The notes: generated from the letters alone by a model not told the origin. Shown: positions 24,581 to 33,769, numbered from the stretch's first letter. The stretch: DNA of 44,376 bases from Candidatus Thalassarchaeum sp. (GCA_022451235.1 JAKUOA010000001.1:104401-148776), one strand, 5' to 3'. Program-made: numbers and translations.

Positions 24581-26951
24581 ACTCTACCGCTCCATCATCG
24601 GAACCTTCGGATTCTGATTCCTCAACATCATCTTCCTCGTAGTAATACCAATCAGGTAATTCGTGACCTGGAATTTCCAATTCTTGGATTGGGTTTAGGT
24701 CAGAAGTGCTGTGAATGGTTACTCCAAGAGCTGAGAAAGCGTAGACATAATCGCCCATGAAAATCGACCTTCGGATGTTGGTAGAGTAAGAGAACCACCA
24801 ATGTACATCTGAATCGTCGTTGTTGTAGAATGGAGAGTGATCTACTTCTCCATGTTCTGAGAGGCTCAAGTTCTCTGCATCTACGTTGACCAACTTCAGC
24901 ATAGAGACATACTCGTAGCCATATCCTCCATCTACATCGTAGGTATATCGGTAGGTGGAAAGAGGAACTGCCAGCAAGTTCTCAGGGGCCCAGTAGGTGA
25001 ATGCCTTGTGCTCATATGTAGCCTCTGACCATGACCATGACCATCCACATGTTCGAACATCATCGCAATTTTCGTCTGTGTAAGCAGGAGAAAGAGGTAG
25101 CGAATCTGCCAGAGTTGGGTTAGATGGATCACTAACATCGAATAGTGATATCTGAGTCATAGACCAGTCCAATCCTAGTCCATCTTCACCTGGTCCAATA
25201 CCAATTGTAAGCAGAGTGTTTTCATCCACAGGATGAATGTAAGTTGAGACCCCAGGGACTTCCAATTCTCCAAGAATGGTCGGATTGGTTGGGTCTGAAA
25301 GATCGATTACCCATAGTGGGTCAATGGTCTCGAAGGTTACGAGATATCCTCTCTCACCGATGAAGCGGGCACTCCAAATTGTCTCACCTGGAGCGATGCC
25401 ATCGACCTTACCTACCTCATCTAGTCCGACCTGTCCATCGTGCTGAAGAACGGTCACTCCGTTGGTTGGACCATTGAAGACTAGTTCTCCGGTTTCAGGA
25501 TCTACCTCTTCAGTGAGCCACCATCGACCCCAAATGTCCGATGTAGTTGCAATTCTGATTGAATCGTCATATTCTGACATAGAAAATTGATCTTGCACGG
25601 TTCCATCTACACGGCCTGATCCTAGGTAGCTGGTTGTTGTCGAATCTGAGATATCGAATGCATGGATATTTGTTGCATCATCAAAATCAGTGTTTTGCCA
25701 GAACCACCACCAATCGTTAGCAGGTTCTGCTAGGATTAGCATATCTTGCGAGGCATACACGTGTACCCAAGACGAAGCGATGTGATCTACTTCCATCTCA
25801 ACATCCGAATCCAATAGCTGGAAAGTGATGATTGAAGTGAATCCTTTGGAGACACTGTCGGTACTGGCTGCGAATTCTGAGCAATCCTCGGATGTTATTG
25901 GAAGAGAAGCAATGCCAGACTCTGTCATTTCATACATCTGAGGAGCGAAGTCTGCTAGCGTTAGTCCATTGATTACATCCTGATTATGCTGGATTGTCTC
26001 TTGCAGGTGGAATTGCCATGCAGCGATTCTATCTTCTTCATTTTCTATTTCCCAATATTCACTAGGTAGGTCTACCCAGTATCGTAGTCCATCGAAGTTA
26101 GCATAGTTGTGAGTAACCGAGCGGACTGTACCATCGACCATTCGTGCGGTGTGGTAGTAGCCCTCAATGTACAACTCACGATCTACTTCAGGAGCGGTTC
26201 TGTCGGAAATATCGACAATTGTGTACTTCACTAGGTTCTGAGTGCGGTAGTATGTGTATGTCTCCTTTCCTTCACCCCATTGTACCTCCTCGATCAGAAG
26301 GTCGCGAAGAGGATGGTCTTCTGGAAGATTCCAGGCATAAATCATCGAAGCGATGACGAGTTTGTCGCCATCAATCATCATCTGCAGTGGGCTGCCCTCG
26401 ATTTCTATTTCTGAGGAAAGGCCGATTTCACCAAATTCTGGCACGTCCATAATGACTAGACTTTGGCCGTTCAGCATGTATATGTGGAATCCATCTGTCT
26501 TGAGGAAGTCAGCCTCATCAACACCAGCTTCCTGATTATTTGTTCCTGAGAATTCTCCTTCTCGAGATGTTGAGGCTGAATTTGAACCTGAATTTGATCC
26601 ACCATCGTCTGCGGCTGACTCTGCTACTGCAACGTCGTCGCCAAACATTACTCCGCCATCTCTCCACATCCAAGGGCCACCTATCCAGTGGTAGTAGGAT
26701 TCCTGATCTAATCGTACTAACATCTCATCGAAAAGAGAATTCTTGAGGTCCAGCAATAATGCATCACATTCGTCATATGTCTGCAAAGTTGGTTGGGTTC
26801 GAGTTCTCTCTGGAAGATCTAATTGTGGATAATCTTCTACGATAATTTGGATTGTTCTATCTAGTTCATCTTCTATGTCATCAACTGCACCGAGGCATCC
26901 AGATGTCAGCATCATTGCTAGCACGAGTATGGCAGCGTTTCGTTGCATCAT
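24567..26951 (-). CDS. Secreted lipoprotein with beta-propeller domain (Beta_propel family)
   Basis: About 795 residues from ATG 26951; the frame extends to a TTG at 26981, which is unlikely. A lipoprotein signal peptide is clear: MQRNAAILVLAMMLTSGC, with the lipobox Cys followed by Leu-Gly. After a Ser/Asn/Gly-rich linker (SNSGSNSAST), the sequence GTNNQEAGVDEADFLKTDGFHIYMLNG opens the beta-propeller domain found in secreted archaeal and bacterial proteins. VWVID-type and LFDVSDPSNPT repeats with YLVTF and LLTIGIG strands continue it. Many Trp and Asp residues and an acidic end (EEDDVEESESEGSDDG) are notable. Binding or scaffolding at the surface is probable, and no catalytic site is seen. 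No partner gene is obvious. Confidence 0.82.
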   Translation of the reverse strand: MMQRNAAILVLAMMLTSGCLGAVDDIEDELDRTIQIIVEDYPQLDLPERTRTQPTLQTYDECDALLLDLKNSLFDEMLVRLDQESYYHWIGGPWMWRDGGVMFGDDVAVAESAADDGGSNSGSNSASTSREGEFSGTNNQEAGVDEADFLKTDGFHIYMLNGQSLVIMDVPEFGEIGLSSEIEIEGSPLQMMIDGDKLVIASMIYAWNLPEDHPLRDLLIEEVQWGEGKETYTYYRTQNLVKYTIVDISDRTAPEVDRELYIEGYYHTARMVDGTVRSVTHNYANFDGLRYWVDLPSEYWEIENEEDRIAAWQFHLQETIQHNQDVINGLTLADFAPQMYEMTESGIASLPITSEDCSEFAASTDSVSKGFTSIITFQLLDSDVEMEVDHIASSWVHVYASQDMLILAEPANDWWWFWQNTDFDDATNIHAFDISDSTTTSYLGSGRVDGTVQDQFSMSEYDDSIRIATTSDIWGRWWLTEEVDPETGELVFNGPTNGVTVLQHDGQVGLDEVGKVDGIAPGETIWSARFIGERGYLVTFETIDPLWVIDLSDPTNPTILGELEVPGVSTYIHPVDENTLLTIGIGPGEDGLGLDWSMTQISLFDVSDPSNPTLADSLPLSPAYTDENCDDVRTCGWSWSWSEATYEHKAFTYWAPENLLAVPLSTYRYTYDVDGGYGYEYVSMLKLVNVDAENLSLSEHGEVDHSPFYNNDDSDVHWWFSYSTNIRRSIFMGDYVYAFSALGVTIHSTSDLNPIQELEIPGHELPDWYYYEEDDVEESESEGSDDGAVESESN

Positions 26952-27006
26952 ATAAATTCCGAATTGAGTTTTAGATATCAAGCGGTTGGTTCAATGATTT
27001 GACATA

Positions 27007-27207
27007 TCAATAATCTAAGGATGGACCAAACTTATTCGGAACACCTAGGTTCAACTCATTTGATGGGGCGGGATCATCTGTATCATCCTCATCAATTTCC
27101 TGGGCTTTCGTCTCTTCAGCTACGCCCACCTCCAATACGGAGGCTAGGCCTCCTGCGCCGACCATGAAAATCAGCGCAGCAAAATGTATGTCCGCGTTAT
27201 AGGTCAT
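27007..27207 (-). CDS. Possible small secreted or membrane protein
   Basis: A 66-residue reading frame from ATG 27207. It has a hydrophobic stretch near residues 8-26 (HFAALIFMVGAGGLASVLEVGV), then an acidic segment (EEIDEDDTDDPAPS-like) and a short Asn/Leu/Pro tail. That pattern (one helix, then a polar acidic tail) resembles other envelope proteins in this window, so it may be real. No family is recognised, and no clear ribosome site precedes the ATG. It lies between a lipoprotein gene and a membrane regulator gene in the same direction, with 55 and 134 bases on either side. The 134-base gap upstream holds no other feature that I can see. Confidence 0.4.
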   Translation of the reverse strand: MTYNADIHFAALIFMVGAGGLASVLEVGVAEETKAQEIDEDDTDDPAPSNELNLGVPNKFGPSLDY

Positions 27208-27341
27208 CAACCGAGTACAATGTGGTCTAAGACTTAAGCAACTTCCATTCCTGCATCAAAGACAATTCACCTCTATTCGTAACACTGCGAGTCTGTGAGA
27301 AATTGGTTTCCGGAATACGGAGAGGTATGCCGAAATCCGTC

Positions 27342-28190
27342 TTAGCCTACGGCCTCGGATCTAGCTAGTTCTCGACTACTGGATAGTGTCTCCAAGCCAA
27401 TCGAAGATAGACGCCAATTTGGTCTTCGAGCTTCACTTGCTGGCTCAACAAGTTCTGCAGACTTTAACTCGCTAAGGTGGTGGCTTAGTAGTTGACGCGA
27501 AATCTGCAACTTAGTTTTGATATCACTTCCCTTCAATCCAATTTGACCAGAATCCGCCAATACCTCGAGGATTGCTAGTCTGGTACCCGCAATTGGATTA
27601 CGGATTCTACTCAATTCTTCCTTAGTGAGACTCGAAACTGCATAACGACGTAATTTTCCATCTCTCCAAGAAATAACTTCACCTTGTCCTTCTAGGGTAT
27701 GAAGATGGTATGCTGTTACGCCGTTTGCTAGACCCAATGCGTCTCGTAAAGCAGAGAAGTGAATTCCTGAATTTGCCTCCAAATAACCCAAGACCCGGCC
27801 ACGGGTAAGCAAATCCTCGCGATTTGCTTTCATCCTCGCAAGCAGAGGTGTTGCAAGGGCGATTAGGACGGTGACTCGCATCGCTTCAAAGAGAATCGAA
27901 CCGACTGCAAGAGAACCAAGAGCAGCCCCCCCTCCTGCAACAAGACTTGCAGGGAGATTGTTTTGGGAATCCGATGTTTCATCTTTTTCACCGCCATTTC
28001 GCATTTCCAGAGACTCATCGCCTTCGGAATCGTCTTCTGCAGAGGCTGGAGTCGCTTCCATTTCAGCAAAATTATCCATTTCCTCTTCCATCAAATCTAC
28101 TTCTGGGGCCTCATTTAGCATCCATCCACCGGCCACTATTGCAAGCATCGCAATTAGTGTATAAGCCCTAACTGCGGATACCCCATTCAT
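27342..28190 (-). CDS. Membrane-anchored regulator with two winged-helix domains
   Basis: A 282-residue protein that combines membrane helices with DNA-binding domains. Residues 8-24 form a first hydrophobic helix, followed by a very acidic loop (about 30-78). A glycine/alanine-rich hydrophobic region at 83-118 could be one or two helices. A winged helix at about 128-186 (LGYLEANSGIHFSALRDALGL and VTAYHLHTLEGQGEV) and a second at about 203-270 (GSDIKTKLQISRQLLSHHLSELKSAELV) are both of the ArsR/MarR-like type. The acidic loop would face outside and the winged helices inside. Membrane-bound winged-helix regulators are known in Euryarchaeota, and the signal sensed here is unknown. It is divergent from the M29 aminopeptidase across 101 bases. 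Confidence 0.8.
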   Translation of the reverse strand: MNGVSAVRAYTLIAMLAIVAGGWMLNEAPEVDLMEEEMDNFAEMEATPASAEDDSEGDESLEMRNGGEKDETSDSQNNLPASLVAGGGAALGSLAVGSILFEAMRVTVLIALATPLLARMKANREDLLTRGRVLGYLEANSGIHFSALRDALGLANGVTAYHLHTLEGQGEVISWRDGKLRRYAVSSLTKEELSRIRNPIAGTRLAILEVLADSGQIGLKGSDIKTKLQISRQLLSHHLSELKSAELVEPASEARRPNWRLSSIGLETLSSSRELARSEAVG

Positions 28191-28291
28191 GGCTATTCGT
28201 ATGCTGAGTAGAATAAGAGGCGCTTGGTGAGATGATTTGACATTCCGGAGCGGCTTTCAATAAGGGGGGCCGCCTTCGAGAGGTTGTCGAT

Positions 28292-29323
28292 ATGGACGAA
28301 GCAGTTGAGGCTCAAGCTAGTGCTGAGGAGCAGCGCGAAGAAGCTATGCTCACCGCCGCACGTTCGGTTGTTCGAACTTGTATGCAAGTGAGGCCGGTGG
28401 AATCTGTGTTAATCCTCACAGATCCAGAGTCATCAGAGATTGGAAGATCGCTCTACGAAGCGACCGCTAGAGTTACTGACAGAGTATTGATGATGATGAT
28501 GCCGCCTAGTCATCGAGAAGGGAACGAACCTCCAAATCCTGTCGCCGACTTAATGCGCCGCCAAGATGTTGTATTAATGGCAACTAAACACTCACTTACT
28601 CACACGAGAGCGAGAGCTAATGCATCTCGGGAGAATGTGAGGATTGCTTCACTGCCAGGCATAGATGCAGATACTTTTGCAAATGGAGGGATGACTGCAG
28701 ATTACAATGCTTTACAGAAAGAAATTTCTGGACTCAATTCGATACTTCGAAGAAGGAGAGAAGTTCACGTAACCAGTGAGGCGGGAACCAATCTGAAATT
28801 CACTACTGGCGGACGATGGATTTTGGAAGACAATGGAATTTGTAATCGTCCTGGGGCAATCACAAATTTACCAGCCGGAAAGGTATTTGTTCTACCAAAG
28901 GAAGGTACTGCAACTGGTAGAATCGTCATAGATGGTTCTTGGGAAGGTGAAAAATTGGAAACACCAATCTCGATATTAATTGAGGAAGGAATCATTACTG
29001 ATGTTAGCGGTGATGAAAAAGCCGAAGCGATTTGGCAACAATTGGAGGATACTCGCTTAGGACTTAGGCCATCAAAAGCAGCGATGGTAGGTAATGTGGC
29101 AGAATTTGGTTTTGGAATGAATCCTAGGGCTAAAATCATCGGTAATCCTTTGGAAGATTTAGTTTCAAGAGGGGCGATATACTTCAGTTTCGGGAACAAT
29201 ATGGCACTTGGTGGAACTGTCAATGTCCCACTTCATATCAGAGGTGTTTGCAGAAAGGCCACTGTAGCATTGGAAGATGTTGACCTTCTTGTCGAAGGTA
29301 AAGTAACTGCAAAGGTGAGATGA
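28292..29323 (+). CDS. M29 family aminopeptidase
   Basis: A 343-residue protein of the M29 (AmpS/aminopeptidase T) family, which removes N-terminal residues using two metal ions. Family signatures are REVHVTSEAGTNLKF near residue 150, then NLPAGKVFVLPKEGTATGRIVIDGS, where the Glu of PKEG is a metal ligand. Later come VAEFGFGMNPRAKIIGN and FSFGNNMALGG. The homologous ring-cleaving dioxygenase NicX shares the fold, so that alternative cannot be excluded. The first 30 residues are Glu/Ala-rich and probably helical. Its last four bases overlap the start of the thiamine pyrophosphokinase gene (ATGA), indicating an operon. Confidence 0.8.
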   Translation: MDEAVEAQASAEEQREEAMLTAARSVVRTCMQVRPVESVLILTDPESSEIGRSLYEATARVTDRVLMMMMPPSHREGNEPPNPVADLMRRQDVVLMATKHSLTHTRARANASRENVRIASLPGIDADTFANGGMTADYNALQKEISGLNSILRRRREVHVTSEAGTNLKFTTGGRWILEDNGICNRPGAITNLPAGKVFVLPKEGTATGRIVIDGSWEGEKLETPISILIEEGIITDVSGDEKAEAIWQQLEDTRLGLRPSKAAMVGNVAEFGFGMNPRAKIIGNPLEDLVSRGAIYFSFGNNMALGGTVNVPLHIRGVCRKATVALEDVDLLVEGKVTAKVR

Positions 29324-29928
29324 TGCGGGCGATTCTCTGGTGCAATGGAGAAAATCCCAATCTCAATATGATCAGTAAATTACTCGAGGGAGCAACCTTG
29401 TTCGGGGTCGATGGTGGTGCAGACAAAGCAATTGCAGCAGGATTTGAGGTAACTGAGGTTCTAGGAGACTTAGATTCAGTCAATATTGCAGATTGGAAAG
29501 ATCGCTCGACTATCCTCTCAGACGATTCATCTAGCGATTTGGCAAAGTCATTTTACCTATTGTTAGACAGAGGCTTCACTGAAGTAGACGTTGTAGGAAT
29601 TGATGGAGGTAGCCCTGATCATATCCTCGGAACTTGGGCTACTCTAACAGAGGCCCCTGTGGGTCTATCCATTCAACTACACCATTCAGGTGGAATTACC
29701 AAGAGATTACACCCTGATGATGGAACTCTAGATTTTATTATTCCAAATGGAGATGAATTCTCTGTATTCGCATTAGAATCCTGTCAACAAGTTAGCATAA
29801 CTGGCGCCCGCTGGAATCTGGATTCAGAGCCATTAAATTTCTCAACCAAAGGTCTACATAACCAATCAATAGGAGAAAAAATCAGTATTACTACTGATGG
29901 GATTCTGGCAATTATTTTTCAGTCCTAA
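29320..29928 (+). CDS. Thiamine pyrophosphokinase
   Basis: Transfers pyrophosphate from ATP to thiamine, making the active cofactor thiamine diphosphate. The N-terminal catalytic domain shows FGVDGGADKAIAAGF and VLGDLDSV, the conserved Asp motifs. DDSSSDLAKSFYLLLDRGFTEVDVVGIDGGSPDH continues the ATP-binding core. The C-terminal thiamine-binding beta domain (EFSVFALESCQQVSITGARWNL, LNFSTKGLHNQS) follows. It is 202 residues long, normal for the family. The start overlaps the M29 gene by four bases. The stop is 7 bases from that of the convergent permease gene. Confidence 0.88.
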   Translation: MMRAILWCNGENPNLNMISKLLEGATLFGVDGGADKAIAAGFEVTEVLGDLDSVNIADWKDRSTILSDDSSSDLAKSFYLLLDRGFTEVDVVGIDGGSPDHILGTWATLTEAPVGLSIQLHHSGGITKRLHPDDGTLDFIIPNGDEFSVFALESCQQVSITGARWNLDSEPLNFSTKGLHNQSIGEKISITTDGILAIIFQS

Positions 29929-29935
29929 ATTAAAA

Positions 29936-30994
29936 TCAAGATTCATCACTTGCATTTGGGTTCAAAGATAGTAACATTGCGATTGGGCGAGTTCTTGGGT
30001 CACTCTCCAATGCTAACTTCATAATTACAGCAAGAGGCACCCCGAGAATCATCCCCATAATCCCCCATGCCCAGCCCCAAAATGCGACTAGAATCAATAG
30101 AACTATTGGCGACATATCGAGCCTCTGACCGGCAAGTTGAGGTTCGATAAATTGACCCCATGCAACTTGGTTTCCGAATAACGCCCCGAGAATAAGCAAG
30201 GCGGTTACAGGCTCAAACAGAATAAAGGAAATTATCGTTGGAGGAATGAAGGAAAGTGGAGCCCCTACGTATGGCACGAAGTCTAGAAGGAAGGTGATTG
30301 AGGCCCACATAAACCAACCAGGAATTCCCATATAACTAAGGATAATTGCTACAATTATTGCCTGACCAAAAGCTACAGTCGCCTTGGTTATCACATAAGT
30401 GTTAATCCCCGCACCAGCGTTTTGGACAATCGAGGAAAATCTATCCATTTCATCAGGATAGGCGGCTTGAAGTCTTCTTGGAAGAGTTTCTGCCTCAACG
30501 ATAATGAAAATTAGGAAGATGAATACCGTGATTGCACTTCCAGTGAATCCCGCTAATGTCCCTACGAATTCGGAGGTAATTGTATTGATTCGTTCAACCG
30601 TAACTAATCCAGTAAGTGCACTTGTATCAATTGAATAACCGTAAATCTCAATATCGGAAAACCATTGAATTTTCTCAGTCATTTTTTCCTCAAGTACCGC
30701 TGCCTCACCGCTGAAAGCCTGTAAACTTTGATAGAGAAGATTTCCAGCGAAAAAGAACACCATCACCACACCGGTAGTTAGGATTCCATAGGCTGCCAAT
30801 GGGTGGCCGTATTTTTCCTCCAACCATTGAGCAGGGGGGCGAATTAGGAAAAACAACAGAGTCGCAACTACTAGCGGTTGAATGATTGGTTTTAGGTGAA
30901 TAATTGCCAGAATTGAAATCAACAGAAGTATTGCAATATGACTCAAAGTACTGACTTCTACACCGCGGAATGACCTGCTGTTTGTTGCGCCCAT
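29936..30994 (-). CDS. AI-2E family (PerM-like) membrane permease
   Basis: A 352-residue polytopic membrane protein of the AI-2E exporter (UPF0118/PerM) family. Pairs of helices at both ends flank a soluble middle section around residues 95-140. The conserved C-terminal part reads GIPGWFMWASITFLLDFVPYVGAPLSFIPP, then GNQVAWGQFIEPQLAGQRLDMSPIVLLILVAFWGWAWGIMGMILGVPLAVIMK, which is the family signature. Members export varied substrates or act as sodium/proton antiporters, so the substrate here is unknown. The neighbouring glycosyltransferase gene ends 44 bases upstream, with a possible terminator hairpin in between. Confidence 0.88.
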   Translation of the reverse strand: MGATNSRSFRGVEVSTLSHIAILLLISILAIIHLKPIIQPLVVATLLFFLIRPPAQWLEEKYGHPLAAYGILTTGVVMVFFFAGNLLYQSLQAFSGEAAVLEEKMTEKIQWFSDIEIYGYSIDTSALTGLVTVERINTITSEFVGTLAGFTGSAITVFIFLIFIIVEAETLPRRLQAAYPDEMDRFSSIVQNAGAGINTYVITKATVAFGQAIIVAIILSYMGIPGWFMWASITFLLDFVPYVGAPLSFIPPTIISFILFEPVTALLILGALFGNQVAWGQFIEPQLAGQRLDMSPIVLLILVAFWGWAWGIMGMILGVPLAVIMKLALESDPRTRPIAMLLSLNPNASDES

Positions 30995-31006
30995 ATAGAG
31001 TTCCGT

Positions 31007-31029
31007 GAGGTTAACCCCCCATCAACCTC
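31007..31029 (-). terminator. Hairpin after the GT4 gene
   Basis: GAGGTT (31007-31012) and AACCTC (31024-31029) form a 6-bp stem with an 11-base loop. It begins 9 bases downstream of the GT4 stop (31039) and 12 bases before the permease ATG (30994). Confidence 0.3.
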
Positions 31030-31038
31030 TCCCCAGAA

Positions 31039-32238
31039 TCAGTTTGCTAATTGAGAATAAATTTGTGAAAAATCCTCGGCGTTCTGGCCATACGTAAAAT
31101 TCTCTAGAACTCTTTCACGACCCGCTTTACCACGAGCTTCGAGATTTTTTGGATCAGAAAGAAGACTGAGGATTGCGCTCGACATTGAATCGACATCTGC
31201 CATGGTAAATAACGCCCCAACAGAATCATCGACCATTTCCGGCAGTGGACCATGGTCTACAGTTGCAACTGGCGTTCCAGAGGCCATTGACTCAAGAGGT
31301 ATCAAACCCTGTCCTTCGTAATAGGAAGGGTATACAACAACATCTGAATTACGAAACTCTTCTGCCAGTTTTTCGAAGGGCATTCCTGATTCTATTCGTA
31401 CAGCAGATGAAATCCCAAGACGATTTGCCTGTTTTATGAGTCTCTTTTTCAGGTTGCCTCGGCCTACAATTAGAAGTTCTGTATTCGGATTTCTCTGCTT
31501 TACTTCAGCAAAGGCTTGTAGGAGAGAACCATAGCCTTTGCGAGCTGCTAATCGACCTACTGCAAGGAGATGGTTAGTTTCAGTATCCTTCGGAGTAACA
31601 CTTGGATGAAACATATCTGTGTCTACTCCCCAATGGATTACCTGACAGTTCCAATCTGCTGGAGGAGAATATCTCTCAAGAAAGTCCTCCTTAGTGGCAT
31701 GGGAATTTGCCACACAGACATCTGAACCGTTAACTGCAGCCCGCTCAAATTTAGCATAATGGCCAGCAGTTAACAGAATTGCTAGGTCGTTTGGATTGGC
31801 CCATACAGCGGCTTCTTTCTGCTCGGCTGCTGTTCGCAAACCATCTCTTTCTCCAAGCCATGAACCGTGAAGAGATGAGACGATTGGAGCAACATTTTCT
31901 TTACAATCCTTGAATTGCGATTCTGTCCAAGAAATCATTGGACAGTGTAAATGAACCACATCGACCGAATCTTCAGAGTGCAATTTCTTGAGATCTGTGA
32001 GTGCATGCTTACCGTACGATTTAGTAAATGCCATTGGAGCGTATAGCCATTTCACTTCCCGAATATTCACTCCCTGTTGTTCTAGGGCTTTTCCGCCGCC
32101 ATCTCGTGTAATCACCGTTATTCGATGGCCAAGCTCGACTAGGGCAGCTGAAAGATGGTAAACTGTTGAACCCATACCACCCCATCTAGGAGGGTATTCA
32201 GCCGACAACATAGCGATGTGCAGACCCATCTCAACCAT
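31039..32238 (-). CDS. GT4 family glycosyltransferase
   Basis: A 399-residue GT-B retaining glycosyltransferase. The N-terminal donor-binding side begins IAMLSAEYPPRWGGMGSTVYHLSAAL, typical of GT4 enzymes. The C-terminal Rossmann domain has LLAVGRLAARKGYGSLLQAFAEV and then VVVYPSYYEGQGLIPLESMASGTPVATVDHGPLPEMV, including the E(x7)E sugar-nucleotide motif (EGQGLIPLE). The start ATG 32238 can be replaced by the ATG at 32229. It is a cytoplasmic enzyme that probably adds a sugar to a lipid or glycan precursor. It is divergent from a GT2 glycosyltransferase across 147 bases, so the pair may serve one surface-glycan or lipid pathway. Confidence 0.88.
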   Translation of the reverse strand: MVEMGLHIAMLSAEYPPRWGGMGSTVYHLSAALVELGHRITVITRDGGGKALEQQGVNIREVKWLYAPMAFTKSYGKHALTDLKKLHSEDSVDVVHLHCPMISWTESQFKDCKENVAPIVSSLHGSWLGERDGLRTAAEQKEAAVWANPNDLAILLTAGHYAKFERAAVNGSDVCVANSHATKEDFLERYSPPADWNCQVIHWGVDTDMFHPSVTPKDTETNHLLAVGRLAARKGYGSLLQAFAEVKQRNPNTELLIVGRGNLKKRLIKQANRLGISSAVRIESGMPFEKLAEEFRNSDVVVYPSYYEGQGLIPLESMASGTPVATVDHGPLPEMVDDSVGALFTMADVDSMSSAILSLLSDPKNLEARGKAGRERVLENFTYGQNAEDFSQIYSQLAN

Positions 32239-32385
32239 CTATCGCTCAAGGGCTGCTCATTTCAAACGAATGGCCTTCCCGTCGCTAGAGATTTCGCTAA
32301 ATTAGGCCTTTTTTTAGATGATTTCCAGTAGCCCTAACGCCAGTATGATTCATAGCGGTCGGTTAGGTCGCCAAATTCGATTTAG

Positions 32386-33117
32386 ATGTCTGGACCACTC
32401 CCCGTTCATGTTACTGTGGTAATCCCAACTCGTAACGAAGAAGCGGCCATCGTTGATACTATTCGCTCTGTTCCTAACGATGGTTGGTGTGAGAAGATAG
32501 ACTTCCTGATTGTCGATGGCAACTCTACTGACAGAACCAGAGAGTTGGCGGAAGAAGAAGGTGCTAGCGTCTATCTAGAGCCCCGCAAGGGATACGGTCG
32601 CGCATACAAGACCGGATTTGCAATGGCACCAGGTGATGTGATTGTGACTATGGATGCAGATTGTACCTACCCTGGAGAAGAAGTTCCTGATTTGGTTCGT
32701 AAACTAATGCAAGAGGATTTGCAATGGATTACCTGTGATAGACTTCGAAGAGCCGAAGAAGGTGCTATGCCCGGATTACACGGATTTGGAAATTGGGTAT
32801 TATCTACTACTGCAAAGGTCCTGTATTGGTATGGAGTCCATGATTCCCAGAGCGGAATGTGGGTATTCCGTAAGTCAATTTTCGAGGACGAGAGGGTCCG
32901 ACCTCGCCACGATGGGATGCCTCTTTCTCAAGAATTCAAGATCCGTGCTCGCCGTTACCTTGGCAAGAAGAAGACCGCGGAAGTCAGTGTTCCATACCGA
33001 CCGAGAGTTGGAGAGGCTGAAATCAACACCTGGGGAGATGGATTGCTAAATCTCAGATTCCTTTTCACCCACAGGCTAGGGCTGACTCGACAAATCACGC
33101 CTTGGGGCCCTGAGTAG
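32386..33117 (+). CDS. GT2 family glycosyltransferase (dolichol-phosphate mannosyltransferase-like)
   Basis: A 243-residue GT-A enzyme that resembles soluble dolichol-phosphate sugar synthases. VTVVIPTRNEEAAIVDTIRSVP opens the fold, and DFLIVDGNSTDRTRELAEEEGA and GYGRAYKTGFAMAPGDVIVTMDADCTYPGEEVPDLV hold the nucleotide and metal sites (MDAD). No membrane helices are seen. In archaea such enzymes charge dolichol phosphate with a hexose for N-glycosylation. The 147-base gap in front shows TTTTTTT (around 32309-32315) and AT-rich DNA but no further gene. Its stop lies beside a hairpin shared with the convergent membrane-protein gene. Confidence 0.87.
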   Translation: MSGPLPVHVTVVIPTRNEEAAIVDTIRSVPNDGWCEKIDFLIVDGNSTDRTRELAEEEGASVYLEPRKGYGRAYKTGFAMAPGDVIVTMDADCTYPGEEVPDLVRKLMQEDLQWITCDRLRRAEEGAMPGLHGFGNWVLSTTAKVLYWYGVHDSQSGMWVFRKSIFEDERVRPRHDGMPLSQEFKIRARRYLGKKKTAEVSVPYRPRVGEAEINTWGDGLLNLRFLFTHRLGLTRQITPWGPE

Positions 33118-33133
33118 ATTCTCAAGTAGAATC
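33117..33133. terminator. Hairpin across convergent stops
   Basis: GATTCT (33117-33122) and AGAATC (33128-33133) form a perfect 6-bp stem with a CAAGT loop. The left arm starts on the last base of the GT2 stop, and the minus-strand stop (33122-33124) spans the end of that arm and the loop. Confidence 0.3.
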
Positions 33134-33736
33134 GTCTTGGTCGTATTCTGAACCTTCAGGATTCTCATTAACAACCACCAAGTCATTATCAAACTGAATA
33201 CTAGTCTGAACCTTTGGTTGATCCTTGAGAGTTAGGGCCATAACACCTCCAACAATTAGGAGGAAAAGTGCGCCACAGATGCCACAACAGCCTCCGAATG
33301 CTCCCAGAAGTCCGCTGACTGGAATTTCTTCTTCAGTAATTTTTACGTCAATAATTCGGCCTTCTGTTTCAGAAAAATCAACTTCATAGTCTCCAGATAC
33401 ATCAACTTCTAGATCGCCAATGTAATCATATCCTGGAAATACGTCAAAATCATCACAATCGCCATATTCTTCACAGGATTCGAAATAACCACTACCTGAA
33501 ACCTCTACATCTACTTCATAACCTTCTTCAACAAATACATAATACACCGATGACCACTTTAATTCCCCATTAAACTCAGTAGAAGTATCTCCTGTCCAAT
33601 ATTCGTAACCTACACTATTTGGAGTGACTTCTTCCAAAGCGGAGTCCAATTCTGCACCCCCTATTACAAAAGCTATACTGCTAATCACAAATAGTACGGT
33701 GCCGAGGCCAAGTGTCACTTTGGTCATTACATGCAT
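33122..33736 (-). CDS. Hypothetical two-helix membrane protein with acidic extracellular domain
   Basis: About 204 residues from ATG 33736; the frame reaches a TTG at 33766, and the ATG at 33727 is also possible. A first helix (KVTLGLGTVLFVISSIAFVIGG) is followed by a roughly 110-residue acidic beta-rich section full of Tyr, Val, Asp and Glu (YEVDVEVSGSGYF, DYEVDFSETEGRIIDVKI). A second helix (GLLGAFGGCCGICGALFLLIVGGVMAL) carries a Cys cluster, and a polar acidic tail ends it. No family is recognised. It follows the giant beta-helix gene in the same direction after 33 bases, so the two may be co-expressed envelope proteins. Confidence 0.68.
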   Translation of the reverse strand: MHVMTKVTLGLGTVLFVISSIAFVIGGAELDSALEEVTPNSVGYEYWTGDTSTEFNGELKWSSVYYVFVEEGYEVDVEVSGSGYFESCEEYGDCDDFDVFPGYDYIGDLEVDVSGDYEVDFSETEGRIIDVKITEEEIPVSGLLGAFGGCCGICGALFLLIVGGVMALTLKDQPKVQTSIQFDNDLVVVNENPEGSEYDQDDST

Positions 33737-33769
33737 GATTACAAAGAGAAGGAGTATGGGCTTCAATCT

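Noticed and set aside
28765-29223. 152-residue minus-strand frame.
   Set aside because: Antisense of the clearly coding M29 gene with no recognisable domain.
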